Made by a program: the position numbers and the translations under genes. Below the pieces are notes generated by a model. It saw nothing but the letters and a program-made list of their open reading frames with translations, searched no databases and was not told where the DNA came from. Of a DNA stretch of 64,000 nt, positions 1 to 10,722 are shown one piece after another (within the stretch, counting starts at the first letter, position 1; each line of letters starts with the position of its first letter). Origin of the DNA: Nissolia schottii (lineage: Eukaryota; Streptophyta; Magnoliopsida; Fabales; Fabaceae); contig QANU01102866.1 in NCBI GenBank assembly GCA_003254905.1, positions 313,538 to 377,537 of the forward strand, read 5' to 3'.

Positions 1-227
1 AAGAGCCCCCCCCCTCCACACGGATCGCCACCGCCCCCTCCTCCCTCCCGGCATTCAAATAAAACCAATTTTTGTTTTCTCTGAGTTAAAACGACACACA
101 AAACAACAACAACGCTTACATCACATCATCACAACAACCTTCTCCTTCTCTTCTCTTCTCCCCTTTCTCGAGACTGAGAGATAACGCAAAAATAAAAAAA
201 AGAAGAACTTTTTTGTTGGTCACGTGA

Positions 228-623
228 TCAGCATGGGTTTTCAGCTTGAGGGGAATCGAGAACCTGAGGGTCCAGCTTGGCCCTGCAGACGGGGCAGAGG
301 GGGTGGGTGGAGAGCCACGCGTCGGCGCAGTCCAGGTGGAAGGCGTGGTTGCAACCGGGAACGAGGCGGACGGGTTGGTCGTTGGCGATCTCATCGAGGC
401 AGACGGCGCAGTCGGCACGGAGGACGAGGTCCTTGCCGGTGGTCTTGGGGAGTTTGTCGAGGTCGGAGGAGGAGAGGCCCTTGGCGGAGAGGGGCTTGGC
501 GGGGGAGGAGAGCGGGGGAGTGTGGCGGGTGGTGGCGTACCAGAGGAGGCAGACGTAGACGATGAAGACGGCGCTCATTCCCAGGCAGGGGAGGAAGAGA
601 GCCAGAAGGACTGAGTCTAGCAT
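228..623 (-). CDS. ATL23: ATL23-like RING-H2 E3 ubiquitin ligase
   Basis: Single-exon gene for a protein of about 131 residues. A hydrophobic segment (residues about 3-30) would anchor it in a membrane. A GLD-like motif (GLSSSDLDKLP) and a RING-H2 domain follow, with spacing C-x2-C-x15-C-x-H-x2-H-x2-C-x10-C-x2-C, including the CPVC ending and the Trp (DAW) that contacts E2 enzymes. This layout (one TM helix, GLD, RING-H2, short tail) defines the plant ATL family of membrane ubiquitin ligases. The size and the MLDSVLLALFLPC start resemble Arabidopsis ATL23. The frame is open up to 695, but I chose the ATG at 623 because it places the membrane segment at the extreme N terminus as in ATL23. Substrates are unknown. 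Large antisense ORFs over this gene are by-products of its GC-rich codons. Confidence 0.85.
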   Translation of the reverse strand: MLDSVLLALFLPCLGMSAVFIVYVCLLWYATTRHTPPLSSPAKPLSAKGLSSSDLDKLPKTTGKDLVLRADCAVCLDEIANDQPVRLVPGCNHAFHLDCADAWLSTHPLCPVCRAKLDPQVLDSPQAENPC

Positions 624-695
624 GTCCAGTGTTTTCTTTGTTTCTTTGATTTTTGGGGTTTGGATTTGACTGATTAATTGTGGGAGAGGAATCAA

Positions 696-2090
696 TGTGG
701 GGGTGGGGGTGGTGGTGGTTGGTAGAGAAGGATCGGAGAAAGGGATGATGAAGATGAAGAGATGCAGAGGAAGGACAGCATGTTTGATCTCTGTTTCTGC
801 AACTCAGAGATCAGAATAAAAAGAAGAGGGGGATGGGATGGGGTGGGGTGGGGTGGGATGGGATGGGTTGGGTTGGTTGAGTGGGTTCAGAGGAACAGAG
901 GAAGCAGTGGAAATGTTAAATGAAAATGGAATGGAATGCCTCCTTGTTTGTTGCCTTTTGGGCCCTTTCCCTTTTATTCTATATTAATTACTAATGTCAG
1001 TGAACGGTCTGAATTCTGATGACCTAGATAGGAGGTAAAAACCTTTTCTCACCTTTTATTTATTCAACCTAAAATCTATTTCTACTCATTTTATATAAAA
1101 TTAGTGGAACTTGACCAAACAAATATGAAATTTCATCAAAAATAAAATTAAAATTTGTCTTCATTAATTATCAACAATATCATAACATTTATAAAGATAA
1201 AAGTGAAAAAAAAAAATTAGATATCAAAAATATTTTTTTTCTTGTATCCATTTTATTATATGTAATAGATATTATAATGATTCATGACCTTTAAAATAAA
1301 ATGATTACAAATAATACAATATTTTAATAAAAATGAAAATAGCATCTAAGCTTTTTATACTTTCACTTAATTAAAAGTAGGTACCAAACTTTTAGCTTTT
1401 ACCTTCTAATCCTTTAAATTTTCACTCATTTATAAATAATTGTCTACTCAAATTTAATATAACATAAACTAACTTGGACTTTATTTTTTTTAAATCAAAT
1501 TCGCCTATCAATTATTTGACAAGAACCAATTTTAACATTTTCTCAATCTTAAATTGCTCAATGAAAAAACTATATTATTAAATAAATTCGTCTTTTGAAA
1601 AATTAAAAACTTCAACATAATTTATGAGAATTAAGTAATGATATGATAAACAAATATAGTGACACGTGGCAATGATGACGAGGATCTTCATTTGAAAATA
1701 GAAACTTACAATTTCTTCTTTAGATGCTATATATCTCTATCAAGAGGTTATTTTAAGGGAAAAAAATATAAATTTTAACTATTATTTATCATTCCCATAA
1801 AAAAAAGTTAAAAGGACTGGCAATGCTTGTCACTACATTCCATTTTCGTTAATTATATTGTAGTGTAAGTGAATCGTGTGCGTTTTGATTTCGAGGAAAA
1901 AAATAGATAGTAAAAACTGTTGTCAGCATTTATTTATTAACAAATTTGGTAAACATTTATTTATTAAAATGACATGGACCATTTTATTTCATTTAATATT
2001 ATTTTCTATTTTGCAAATAGAAAAAATATTGCCAATTTTTCTAACAATAATGCTTGAGAGTTTCGTATCAGACAAGGAAATACCTCCAAC
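696..2090. other. intergenic: ATL23-like upstream region, then AT-rich DNA
   Basis: No gene seen. The part nearest the gene (about 700-960) has GT-rich and GGGAT/GGGTG-rich tracts on the plus strand, so the gene's leader or promoter is pyrimidine-rich. A TATA-like AATAAAAGG (minus strand, about 972-980) is a weak candidate. From about 1,000 to 2,090 the DNA is plain AT-rich spacer with no repeat or coding pattern that I can recognise. Confidence 0.6.
838..890 (+). repeat. G-rich low-complexity tract (GGGAT/GGGGT repeats)
   Basis: A run of GGGATGGGATGGGGTGGGG-type units about 215-265 bases upstream of the ATL23-like start codon, with the G-rich strand opposite to the gene. It has enough GGG runs for an intramolecular G-quadruplex. 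Confidence 0.8.
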
Positions 2091-2589
2091 CAACACTACG
2101 AGAAAATAGACTATTACCGTCAACATATTACCGTCGGTCGCGAACCGGTATTACCGTCGGCCTATTCCACAAACCCGACGGCAAACGGGCCAATGAAAGA
2201 AAACCGAGAATCTATGAGCCGATTATCGTCGGCGTAATGTACCAACGGTAAATCACATTACAGTCGCGCAACATCCGACGGTAACGCGTTGGAAAAACGT
2301 GCACCAAATTCCAACAAAACCGCCATAAATTTCAGATTATCGTCGACTCAAACCGACGGTAATTGTATCGGAAATATTTATTGCATATTTTCCAGAACGT
2401 TCAACGTCGCCATTAATGGTATTTATCGCCGGATTACCGTCGGTTGTAGCCGACGGTAATGACCTCACCGATGACTATAAAATCCCCTTCCCCAACCCTC
2501 CTAAAATCGCACCATACTCTCCCATCCATCCTCTCCACACTTCTCCGTCGTGTGAGGCTTTTGTCGATTAAGGATGTGTTATTAATTTA

Positions 2590-2785
2590 ATTTGTTACCG
2601 AGCGGTTGTGTTGCATAAACTGAGACATCGAATAAAGACAAAGTTCAAGATAGTGGTAGTCATGCACTTGGGGGAATAATAATGATTTGGCCCAATAGAT
2701 GGTGGATCTCAAGTTGACTACCACCAAGCTGACTACCACTATCTTGGACTTTGTCTTCATTAATCGCTCAATGTGTTATTCATTT
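2590..2785. repeat. foldback hairpin unit 1 (MITE-like)
   Basis: The 28-base arm at 2635-2662 is the reverse complement of 2730-2757 with one mismatch, separated by a loop of about 67 bases. The unit begins with a stretch resembling the start of the next unit (TGTGTTATT-ATTTAATTT), so units 1 and 2 are tandem relatives. Its outer arms are less well kept than those of unit 2. Confidence 0.7.
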
Positions 2786-2964
2786 AATTTTTGCCAAGCA
2801 GGCTAACGTCACGTTAATTAGGAGAGTGATAAAGACAAAGTCCAAGATGGTGGTAATTAGCTTGGGGGTTGTCACGTTATTATTTCCCCAAGTTGACTAC
2901 CACCATCTTGGACTTTGTCTTTATTAATCGCTCAATTAACGTGTCGTTAGCCTAGGCAAAAATT
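2786..2964. mobile_element. foldback hairpin unit 2 (MITE-like, long inverted repeat)
   Basis: The ends AATTTTTGCC and GGCAAAAATT are perfect inverted repeats. An inner 26-base arm (2830-2855) pairs perfectly with 2898-2923, and the region between outer and inner arms also pairs with small gaps. The whole 179 bases can fold into one long stem with a loop of about 42 bases. It has no coding capacity and no clear target duplication, so whether it is a MITE or a foldback segment captured by the CACTA is open. Confidence 0.65.
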
Positions 2965-3421
2965 AATTTGATATTACCGTGGGAAGTTATATTATCGTCG
3001 GATGTTGCAGATGGAAAATACCCTAAACCATAAGCCAAAATTACCGTCGGATAACCATAAACAGACGGTAAATACCCTAACCATAAGGGTAACAATTACC
3101 GTCGAACATAGCCGACGGTAATAGGCCACTGGATTGAGTTTCACAATTCAAATTCCGATCAATTTACCGTCGGTTACAACCGCCAGTAGATCCACCGACC
3201 AGTTACCGGTGGTTTCTGCCGACGGTAATCGCTTCGAAATACGAACCGTCACGTCAGCAAACGATTGTCACTTAATGTCCTTTACCGTCAGAAGTTGTGT
3301 CACGCCGATGGTATTTGATGACCGTTACCGTCGAAAATTGTGTTTATCCGACGGTAATATTTTCGGGATACGAATCAACACGTCCCTAACGGTTAAGTTA
3401 TTAAGTGGCCTTTACCGTCGG

Positions 3422-3465
<44 letters not shown>
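3422..3465 (+). repeat. (TG)n microsatellite
   Basis: About 21 uninterrupted TG units lie directly after a TTACCGTCGGA motif at the inner edge of the CACTA left array. A CT-rich stretch (3490-3590), which looks like the leader of the TnpA-like gene, follows. The reading frames open through it are artefacts. Confidence 0.95.
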
Positions 3466-6394
3466 TGTCCCCGCGCGGATACGCAGAGACACTCTTATCT
3501 CCTTTCATCTCTCTCTGAACCTCTCTCCCTCTCTCTCCGCCGTATCTTACTCTCACTCTCCCTCTCGCACTCTCTCTCCCCCCCGTTAAGGTTGCCGCCG
3601 CCGCCACTGTATCCGCTAACTTCCGGTGAGTTTTGCTTCCTCTTTGACACCTGCATTACTTTGTTAGTTGTTCTTGTTTAATTTTTGGAGAAATTTGTAC
3701 ATAATTTGATATTTAATTTTTTTATGTATTATTGGATTGTATTTGTACATGCAGTACTTTGTTCTTGTTTTTGTCTAGTTTTTGTAGAAATTGTACATGT
3801 TTTGATTGTATTTTATTATTGGATTGCATTTGTGCATGCAGTACTCCGTTTTGTGTTTATACTTTGATGCCAATTAAATGCGTCGACAATTATAAAATTA
3901 ATTGTTTAAACCTTTTTTAAAAAAATTTGTATGATATAGTAAATAATAACATAGTTGTTAGAATAAAAAATGACTTTATGCGGTGATTGCCTTTAAAGAA
4001 AATATTATTCAAACACAATTTATTTCAACTACGGAATAGATTATTAATTGTTACTTAAAAGTGAAGTGAAGTAAAGCGTGTATCTTACACTTTATGGAAA
4101 TAAAATATTAAAGGTTTGTTAATTTAATCAAATTTATATTTACAATGTGGAATTAATTTTATTTAGTCAATGTTAATTATTTATAATCAAAATTGTTTGT
4201 TTTTGTAGTCTATTTCTTGCTTTTACAGGAGATTTTATTGAGTGTGACTGATCGATGATTTTGTATATTCTTATTGTAGTAATGGCCGGCGACAAAGGAA
4301 AGGGAAAGATGCAGTGTGACGAGGTGGGCAACGGGGGAGGGGAGGGGGGTCGACTGGACCGTCCGACGGACCTCGGGTAGGGGAATGTTTTATGCCCACC
4401 CCGGGTTTCGTCCGTTCGCCGGCCCTGCCATCCACTGATCAGGAGACGTTTGGGAACTTTTCCAGCAGTCCGGCGGCACCTAATAATTCCCCTCCTCTAC
4501 ATGACAGTCAGCCGCCGGATAGTACTCCCGTCTTCACCTTCGATGGACAGGATGATGTGGACTAGTCTCCTGAGTCTCGGCCCCGTCTGCTTGTCGACGA
4601 TACATTTAGCGGGTATGTAATTATTATATTAATTTGTTTGATAATTAATTAATCATGCAAGTTTTTATATTATGATTTATTATTAATGGTAACACGTTTC
4701 AATTTTTTGTATGTATAGGTTTGTAGACCACACCGTTGCAAAGAGACTGATTATGGAGGTGGTGAAGAAGTGTTATAACCATGCTGTCTTTAAGTGGCAG
4801 GATTTTCGAGATGACGAGAGGGACCGCATGTTCTATGCTTTCAAGGTGAGCATTAAATTACCGAACTACAATAACTGTGTTATTCGATAATTTGGTTAAT
4901 AAGTTGTGTTTATTTTTTAAGATCATTTTATCTACAATGAGGATGATGTGCCAGGTATGAGGAAGGCATTCAATTATAGAGCTGGCAGACATCTGCAGCA
5001 GCTCTTTCGGGACATCAAAGATGGGAAGACCCCTGAGCCTGATTGGATGACTCCTGACCAGCTGGCGGCCTTGAAGGAGTACTGGCAGAGTGACGAGTAC
5101 AAGGCCAGGTGAAACACCCTAGTTAACTGTTTACCCGTACGTATTAAACAAAGCTCATTAGGTTGTTGTCTACTTGGTCGGTGTAACATCCCGATTTTCT
5201 CTTAGAGGAATAATCGTGATTAATTAATTTTTAATCATGATTAGAGAATTGAGATGGGAAATTTTAGCTAAAATATCCCTAGGAATTTGGACGTGTCGCG
5301 GTAGAAAATTCGGCAGACAACCGAACAGCCGTTGTTCGCCGATGAAATTTGGCACGCAAAACGGTGTACGTGAAAATAATCCCCCGGAGAAAAATTCACA
5401 AACACCTTCAAACATTAATACCCTTAGGTAGGTGGGAATTAGAGGATCACGACGGTTCAAACGGAATATTTTTCGGACGACCATGCGCGACGCACCGAGA
5501 CTGCGAGCGATAAAACACGAGCGAACCGGGACTGGGAGAAATTAAAATCTCCTCAGCTGATTAGAGAAGGCTGCACGTTTTTTTTAGAGTTTTTGGTCAA
5601 AAATATCCCTTAAATTAAGCTTCCAAAATGTCATTCACCATACCTCATCAAATCATAGCCCATACTTTCCACTATTCACCTTTTTTTAATTAAATTCCAA
5701 AATTATCAAATTTCTCTCCCTCAAATCAGCCTTGGCTGAACCCTCTCTTTCATTTCTCTCTAAAATTTTTTCATCTCCTTCAAAACTCCATAGCCATTCT
5801 TCTAGCAAGCTTCAAGAACACCACATTGCTCCTAAGGAAAAACAAGCATTCTTGCTACCATTTTCTTCTCTAAAAACCGAACCCCACAAGCCCCAAGTTC
5901 CCTCATCTCATTCTCATTTCTTTCACTAAAAATCTAGAGGAGAACTCTCATCTTGTTCTCTCTAGAAAACTCAAGCCATTCCTCAAGAACACAAGCACAT
6001 CAAGCTCATTCTTAAGGAAGCAAGCAAGTGGTGCTCCAACACCTTGGAGGCTTCTTGTCAACACTCACACCACCAACCAAGGACTCTTTGGAAGTGGGTA
6101 ACTTAGGCTTTCACTCATTCTTTAGTGCTCTTGAGCTCATGAATGATTTTGTATGTTTATGTGTGTTTTATGTTTATGTGTTATATGCTTAATGCCTTGA
6201 AATATTTTGTTATAATGTGATAATGTAAAGCAAAGTTAGAGCATGGCTAGAGGTTGAAATGATGTGAGAAACTATGTATGTTTGAGTGGAAAGTACATGG
6301 AAGAGTTTGAGAAAAGGTGACATAGAACAAAAATGAGGTTTTTGGCATAAAAGGGCAAAATGGTCATTTCGGGATTTTTGGGTATTTAGAATAA

Positions 6395-7040
6395 AAATCT
6401 GGGTTTCTTTTTATGAAAAATGGGTTTAGAGGTATCAAAAACCTTGGGGTCAAGACTTGAGTCCATTGGAATGTGGTTAACTAAAATTTTGAAGAAAATT
6501 GGTTTTTATGTGCAAAAATGGCATTTTGATCAAAAAGGGCAAATCTGTAATTTCAGGTGTTTGGACTAAAAATCTAGGTTTCTTTTTATGAAAAATGGGT
6601 TTAGAGGTATCAAAAACCTTAGGGTCAAGTCTTGAGTCCATTGGGTTATGGATAAACAAAATTTCAAAGAAAAATCGGTTTTTCGGACAAAAATGGTATT
6701 TTAAGCAAAAGAGGGCAAATCTGTAATTTCAGGTGTTTGGACTAAAAATCTGGGTTTATTAACATGAAAAATGGGTTTAGAGGTATTAAAAACCTTAGGG
6801 TCAAGTCTTGGGTCCATTGGGTTATGGAGAAATAAAATTCCAAAGAAAAATCGGTTTTTATGGGCAAAAAATGATTTTTGATCAAAAAGGGCAAAACTGT
6901 AATTTCAAGTAATGAAATTAAAAATCTGGGTTTGTTTTCATAAAAAGTGGGTTTAGAACTATGAAAAACTTTAGGGTCAAGCTTTGAGTCCATCGGTCAA
7001 TGAATGATTAAAAATCCTAACGAAAAATGGGTTTTTCGGG
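6395..7040 (+). repeat. tandem repeat, about 176-bp period, four copies
   Basis: The anchor phrase GGGTCAAGNNTTGAGTCCAT recurs at about 6447, 6623, 6800 and 6975. Phrases AAAAATCTGGGTTT and GGGCAAAATCTGTAATTTCAGG-like segments recur at the same spacing. The copies are diverged from one another. The array lies inside LTR X. Confidence 0.85.
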
Positions 7041-7529
7041 TAAAAGATTTTAGGTGTGACAAACATGAGTTTATTCAGTTATGTGTACCTGTTTATTCAG
7101 TTGCATTATGTCATTTGCATTACTATGAGCCACCCAAGGGGTGCAGAGAACAAGAATAGATTATGAGTACCAAGCAGTGCATGCATCATGAGGCAGTGTT
7201 GCCACAGGACTTAGGGCAACCATAGATCGCTAGAATTAAATAAATTAATGTGCAAAGATGGTAATATAATTTAGGGAAACAGTTAAGTCTAAAGACGGGC
7301 CCCGACCACAGAGGGTTGGAGTAGCCCGAAGTTATGACATAGTTATGTGATAGGAATCCCTCTCTTGGCACGTCATACCTGACAAGCCCCTCCCCAGCCG
7401 TGCGAGACGGACTGGGTTATGATTATGATACGCAGATAAAGATCTGAACGCGGGTTTCCACCCGGATGAGAGAAAAGAAAGTAAGGAACGCTTGTGCTTT
7501 TATGTCATGACATTTAAAAGACGAGTAAG

Positions 7530-7743
7530 TACACCCCCAGACGTGGTGTAAGTATCGCCCCCAGACGTGGCGAAAGGATCCCCCAGACGTGGATCAAGAG
7601 AAACAGATATGCCCCCAGACGTGGCATCAGGCGCACCCCCAGTTGTGGTGAGCAACCTACGCCCCCAGACGTGGCGGAGGACTGTCCCCCAGACGTGGAC
7701 AGAGAAAGAAAAAGAGAGATCTTGTCCCCCAGACGTGGACAAG
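7530..7743 (+). repeat. array of eight mini-hairpins with invariant loop and covarying arms
   Basis: Each unit is arm-CC-CCCAGACGT-GG-arm, where the two arms are complementary. Stems with the fixed CC/GG: TACACC/GGTGTA (7530-7550), TCGCC/GGCGA (7555-7573), GATCC/GGATC (7577-7595), ATGCC/GGCAT (7609-7627), CACC/GGTG (7634-7650, loop CCCAGTTGT), CGCC/GGCG (7660-7676), CTGTCC/GGACAG (7682-7702) and CTTGTCC/GGACAAG (7721-7743). The loop is identical in seven of eight. Spacers between units vary in length and sequence. More ordinary short hairpins follow: GCGAG-CC-CTCGC at about 7743-7754, CCATTC/GAATGG at about 7787-7806 and GGGAC/GTCCC near 7831-7844. Confidence 0.93.
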
Positions 7744-7984
7744 CGAGCCCTCGCCTGCCAGTGCTATCGCCAGGGTACACTCCCGCCATTCTATCAGTTG
7801 AATGGTTGCAAGAGGTTGCGGCTGTATGAGGGACGACGGTCCCGCAGTCTGCAAGGGGGTGAGGGCATCCAGCAGCGAAGAAGAAGGACGCGACACAGGC
7901 GCGTAAGAGAACCCCTATCCCCTCATGCATTATATTTAATTGCTAATTGTATAAACTGTATGATTATATCTAATTATATATGTG

Positions 7985-7986
<2 letters not shown>

Positions 7987-8017
<31 letters not shown>
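7987..8017. repeat. (TA)n microsatellite
   Basis: About 13 TA units within LTR X, directly preceded by TGTATGTATATG. Confidence 0.9.
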
Positions 8018-8019
<2 letters not shown>

Positions 8020-10084
8020 TTATGAGTACATGTTGAGTCAACCGTCCGTGAGACACATACGAGACGGTCATAGTAGCACCGAGAGTCTAATGATGAAGCA
8101 CGATAACTTAGTAAGAAAGATTAGATCCCCATCACCTAGTAATTAGATAAAGCCGCCCAGGAACTTAGGCAAGAAATAATTGGTAGGATGTCTAGATGCA
8201 TGAATCACTTAGAGATCCCTGGACGGCCGAAGCATAAGTGAGTAACCAGATCCCCACGACCCTACAGTTATCCACTGAGAACCACCGTTCTCACCCCCAC
8301 TCACTTGTGGCTTCAGGAGAGCCTGACGTCTGCACCGCCGAAGAAGCGGAAGATCCATCGCAGCAGATTTAGGACGGTGGACCCTGAGCCAGATGAGGAG
8401 CCCAACGAGGACGAGCCAGAGTTCGGACCAGACCCCGTCATCTGAGATAGCACCTTTTTGCTAGTAGCTATAGTTGTATGTGTATTTTGATGTATGTTAC
8501 TTGCAGACTTAATGATATGTACGGGCTTAGGATATGTATGGCCCTTTTGATGTATCAGTACAATATTTATGACATTTATATATTATTTCTGCTATGTATG
8601 ACTTTATCTGTTGGACCCCTTGGTACTGTTTACTTTACTGTTTATGTATGTACTGGTATGACAGACCACGCTCGCACTTATATGTTATACGACTATATGG
8701 GACTTATGATAGTTCACACGCATGGCTCTACTTTGACGCGTAAAAGCAATTTATGTAAAAAAAAAAAAACGGGTCCTTATTTTCAGTTAACTTAATTATT
8801 TTCGAAGTAAAGTAGGGACTACCAGTATTCCCACACAGCAGATAACAACTTAGCAGACGCAGATTATGACTTAAGCATAAGCTGCTAAGCTAGGGTGTTA
8901 CAGTCGGAATACCTTAGTCCATAGTTATCTTTTGAAAATAATTGCTCAAGAAAGTAGGGACCCATTTTAAACTTTTCACTTATATCGTATCATTAATAAA
9001 ATAGAGCCATGCATTGGAACAGAACAGATATAACAAAGCGGATAACATTATTATAAGTAGAACATGTAATATACATCCATGGGGTCCGTCATACAAGATC
9101 ACATAGTGTAAGTTATACATAATATGTACATAGATCAAATATCAAATACATAATCCAGAATACATAATATCAAAATACAAGGACTACTGGAATGCTACTC
9201 AGTATGTCCTTGGCAAAAATGCTAAACAGCTATCTCTCTCTCTAAGCTCATCCAATCATAGCCGCTCAAGGCTCATCTGGCGGCTCATCTGCATCCTCAA
9301 AATAAGACTCATCTTCTGTACCTAAAGTCATAAAACAGTGGGAATGAGAACGGTAGGTTCTCAGTGGAAATAACTTTAGTTCCTGAGTCTCGTATCAGAT
9401 TATGTCGGACTTCAGGCCGCTCAGAGATCTCTAGGTGAACATACATACTAAATATCCTACCAATTATTATCTGGCCTATCTGAACGGCTTTATCTGCTTT
9501 ATTGTGTGATATGGAAACTACTCTTGTTTACTACATTTTCGTGCTGATTAACATTTCATGGAAACGGTCTCGAGCGTGCTCTTGACGGTACAACATAACA
9601 GCAGACTATACAATCAGAATAATCACAATGCATAACAGAATACGTTTCGAATACAATCAGCATAACAAAATCATCAGAGTATGTATCATATCGTCATCTA
9701 ACATAAACATAACAGAATCAGCAGAATATGTCTAGCAGAGTCACTAGCATAAACATGACAGAATCATCCGAATAAATATGGTTAACAGAGTGTGTATGTG
9801 CATAACAGAATATAACAGCATAACAGAATGTGTTATTCCCACCATAGTAATGTCCTCTGTTGACACTAGTATGACGGAATAACCTCGCACCCTCAGTGTA
9901 GGCCGACACTGTCTGGACCTTCCTGCGGTGGGCTTCCACCTGCCGTGTGCCCCCTCGGGACCCCTCGACAGTGAGCGGATATTGTACCCCCACCTAAACT
10001 TGCCCCCTTTCGACAATGCATAGGCGTGGTAACCGCACACCTCCAGGTATGCCATATCGACACCACCTGTGGCGGGCTTTCACA

Positions 10085-10215
10085 TTCAGGATGCCTCGAC
10101 CTCCTGAAGTGGGATCATAATCGGCTCACGTGATCACGGTCTGTTCAGCATGTGGCATATAGCCAATTTCAGCATTGGGCATTTGCCCTGTTTCAGCAGC
10201 ATTGGGCATTGGCCC
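10085..10215. repeat. cluster of short hairpins in LTR Y
   Basis: Perfect short stems: TTCAGGA/TCCTGAA (10085-10108), TGGC/GCCA (10153-10165), GGGCA/TGCCC (10177-10188) and GGGC/GCCC (10204-10215). The last three each follow a CAGCAT phrase and carry GCAT across the stem-loop border. Confidence 0.75.
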
Positions 10216-10506
10216 TTTTCAGCATTTCAGCATTTTGGTACCTGCAGCATGGCATACTGGTTCCCTATGGTTCATTTCAGCATCTTTACTTATCTCAGAG
10301 TTAATTCTAATGTCTTTAACTAGGTGTAACATGAATGCATGGAATGCTACAGATATCATCACAGATTACATGACATATACATGTTTAGTACATTTCCTTC
10401 ATGTACAACATCTACATTCTTACAATTCAACTAACGATCACAGATACAACATCAAATACTAGTCTATGAGCCTCAAGAGGGTGCCATAAGATTTCTCTAG
10501 TCTCAA

Positions 10507-10722
10507 GCCGCTCAGCGAAAACTGATGTTCGCTCAGCGGTTTGAGCCTTTGCGCCCAGCGATAAAGGTTGTATCGCTCAGCAGTACTAACCTCATCGCTC
10601 AGCGGCTGCAACTTTCCCGAATTTTCTTCCACCCCCTTACACAAAAATATCTTTTTCACTTTCTACGTGGGCTTCAGGCCGCTCAGCGGCGCCTGAGACT
10701 CCGCTCAGCGGCCCCTGTGCGA
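10507..10722. repeat. cluster of GCTCAGCGG palindromes in LTR Y
   Basis: The motif (C)CGCTCAGCG(G), an inverted repeat around one central base, occurs about six times here, some copies with one changed base. The clearest are at about 10679-10689 and 10701-10711. The same motif is frequent in the LTRs at 16271-18152 and 30849-32485. Confidence 0.85.

Larger units (their letters stand above)
2094..3422. repeat. CACTA left terminal region: TIR and subterminal CCGACGGTAA/TTACCGTCGG array
   Basis: After the terminal inverted repeat, the ten-base motif TTACCGTCGG and its complement CCGACGGTAA recur many times in both orientations, for example near 2124, 2149, 2350, 2434, 2448, 3041, 3101, 3165 and 3344. 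Many are exact and others differ by one or two bases. In En/Spm the subterminal repeats are the binding sites of TnpA; I infer the same role here. Two hairpin-forming repeats (2590-2964) interrupt the array. Confidence 0.88.
5182..8902 (+). mobile_element. solo LTR, family X (large, 3.7 kb, TGTAACATCC..GGTGTTACA)
   Basis: Starts TGTAACATCCCGA and ends GGGTGTTACA. It is flanked on both sides by GTCGG (5177-5181 and 8903-8907), a five-base target duplication as made by an LTR-element integrase. There is no internal coding region, which fits a solo LTR left by recombination between two LTRs. At 3.7 kb it is very long for an LTR. It contains four copies of a 176-base tandem repeat (6395-7040), an array of mini-hairpins (7530-7743) and a TA microsatellite near 7990. 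The family was not identified. It sits in the TnpA-like gene of the CACTA element and is a fossil. Confidence 0.85.

Noticed and set aside
224-614. Plus-strand frames opposite the ATL23-like gene
   Set aside because: Arg/Gly-rich shadow frames of a GC-rich coding sequence on the other strand; no family pattern.
3134-3681. Frames through the CACTA array and the TG repeat
   Set aside because: They translate subterminal repeats and a microsatellite (poly Cys-Val); no start context or domain.
5237-5929. Short frames near the left end of LTR X
   Set aside because: No family pattern; they lie in a solo LTR that has a perfect target duplication.
7500-8025. Frames over the CCCCCAGACGTGG array, and the idea of a CRISPR array
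   Set aside because: The repeats are short, the spacers are not uniform and the arms pair with each other; plant nuclear DNA has no CRISPR, and the reading frames simply translate the repeat.
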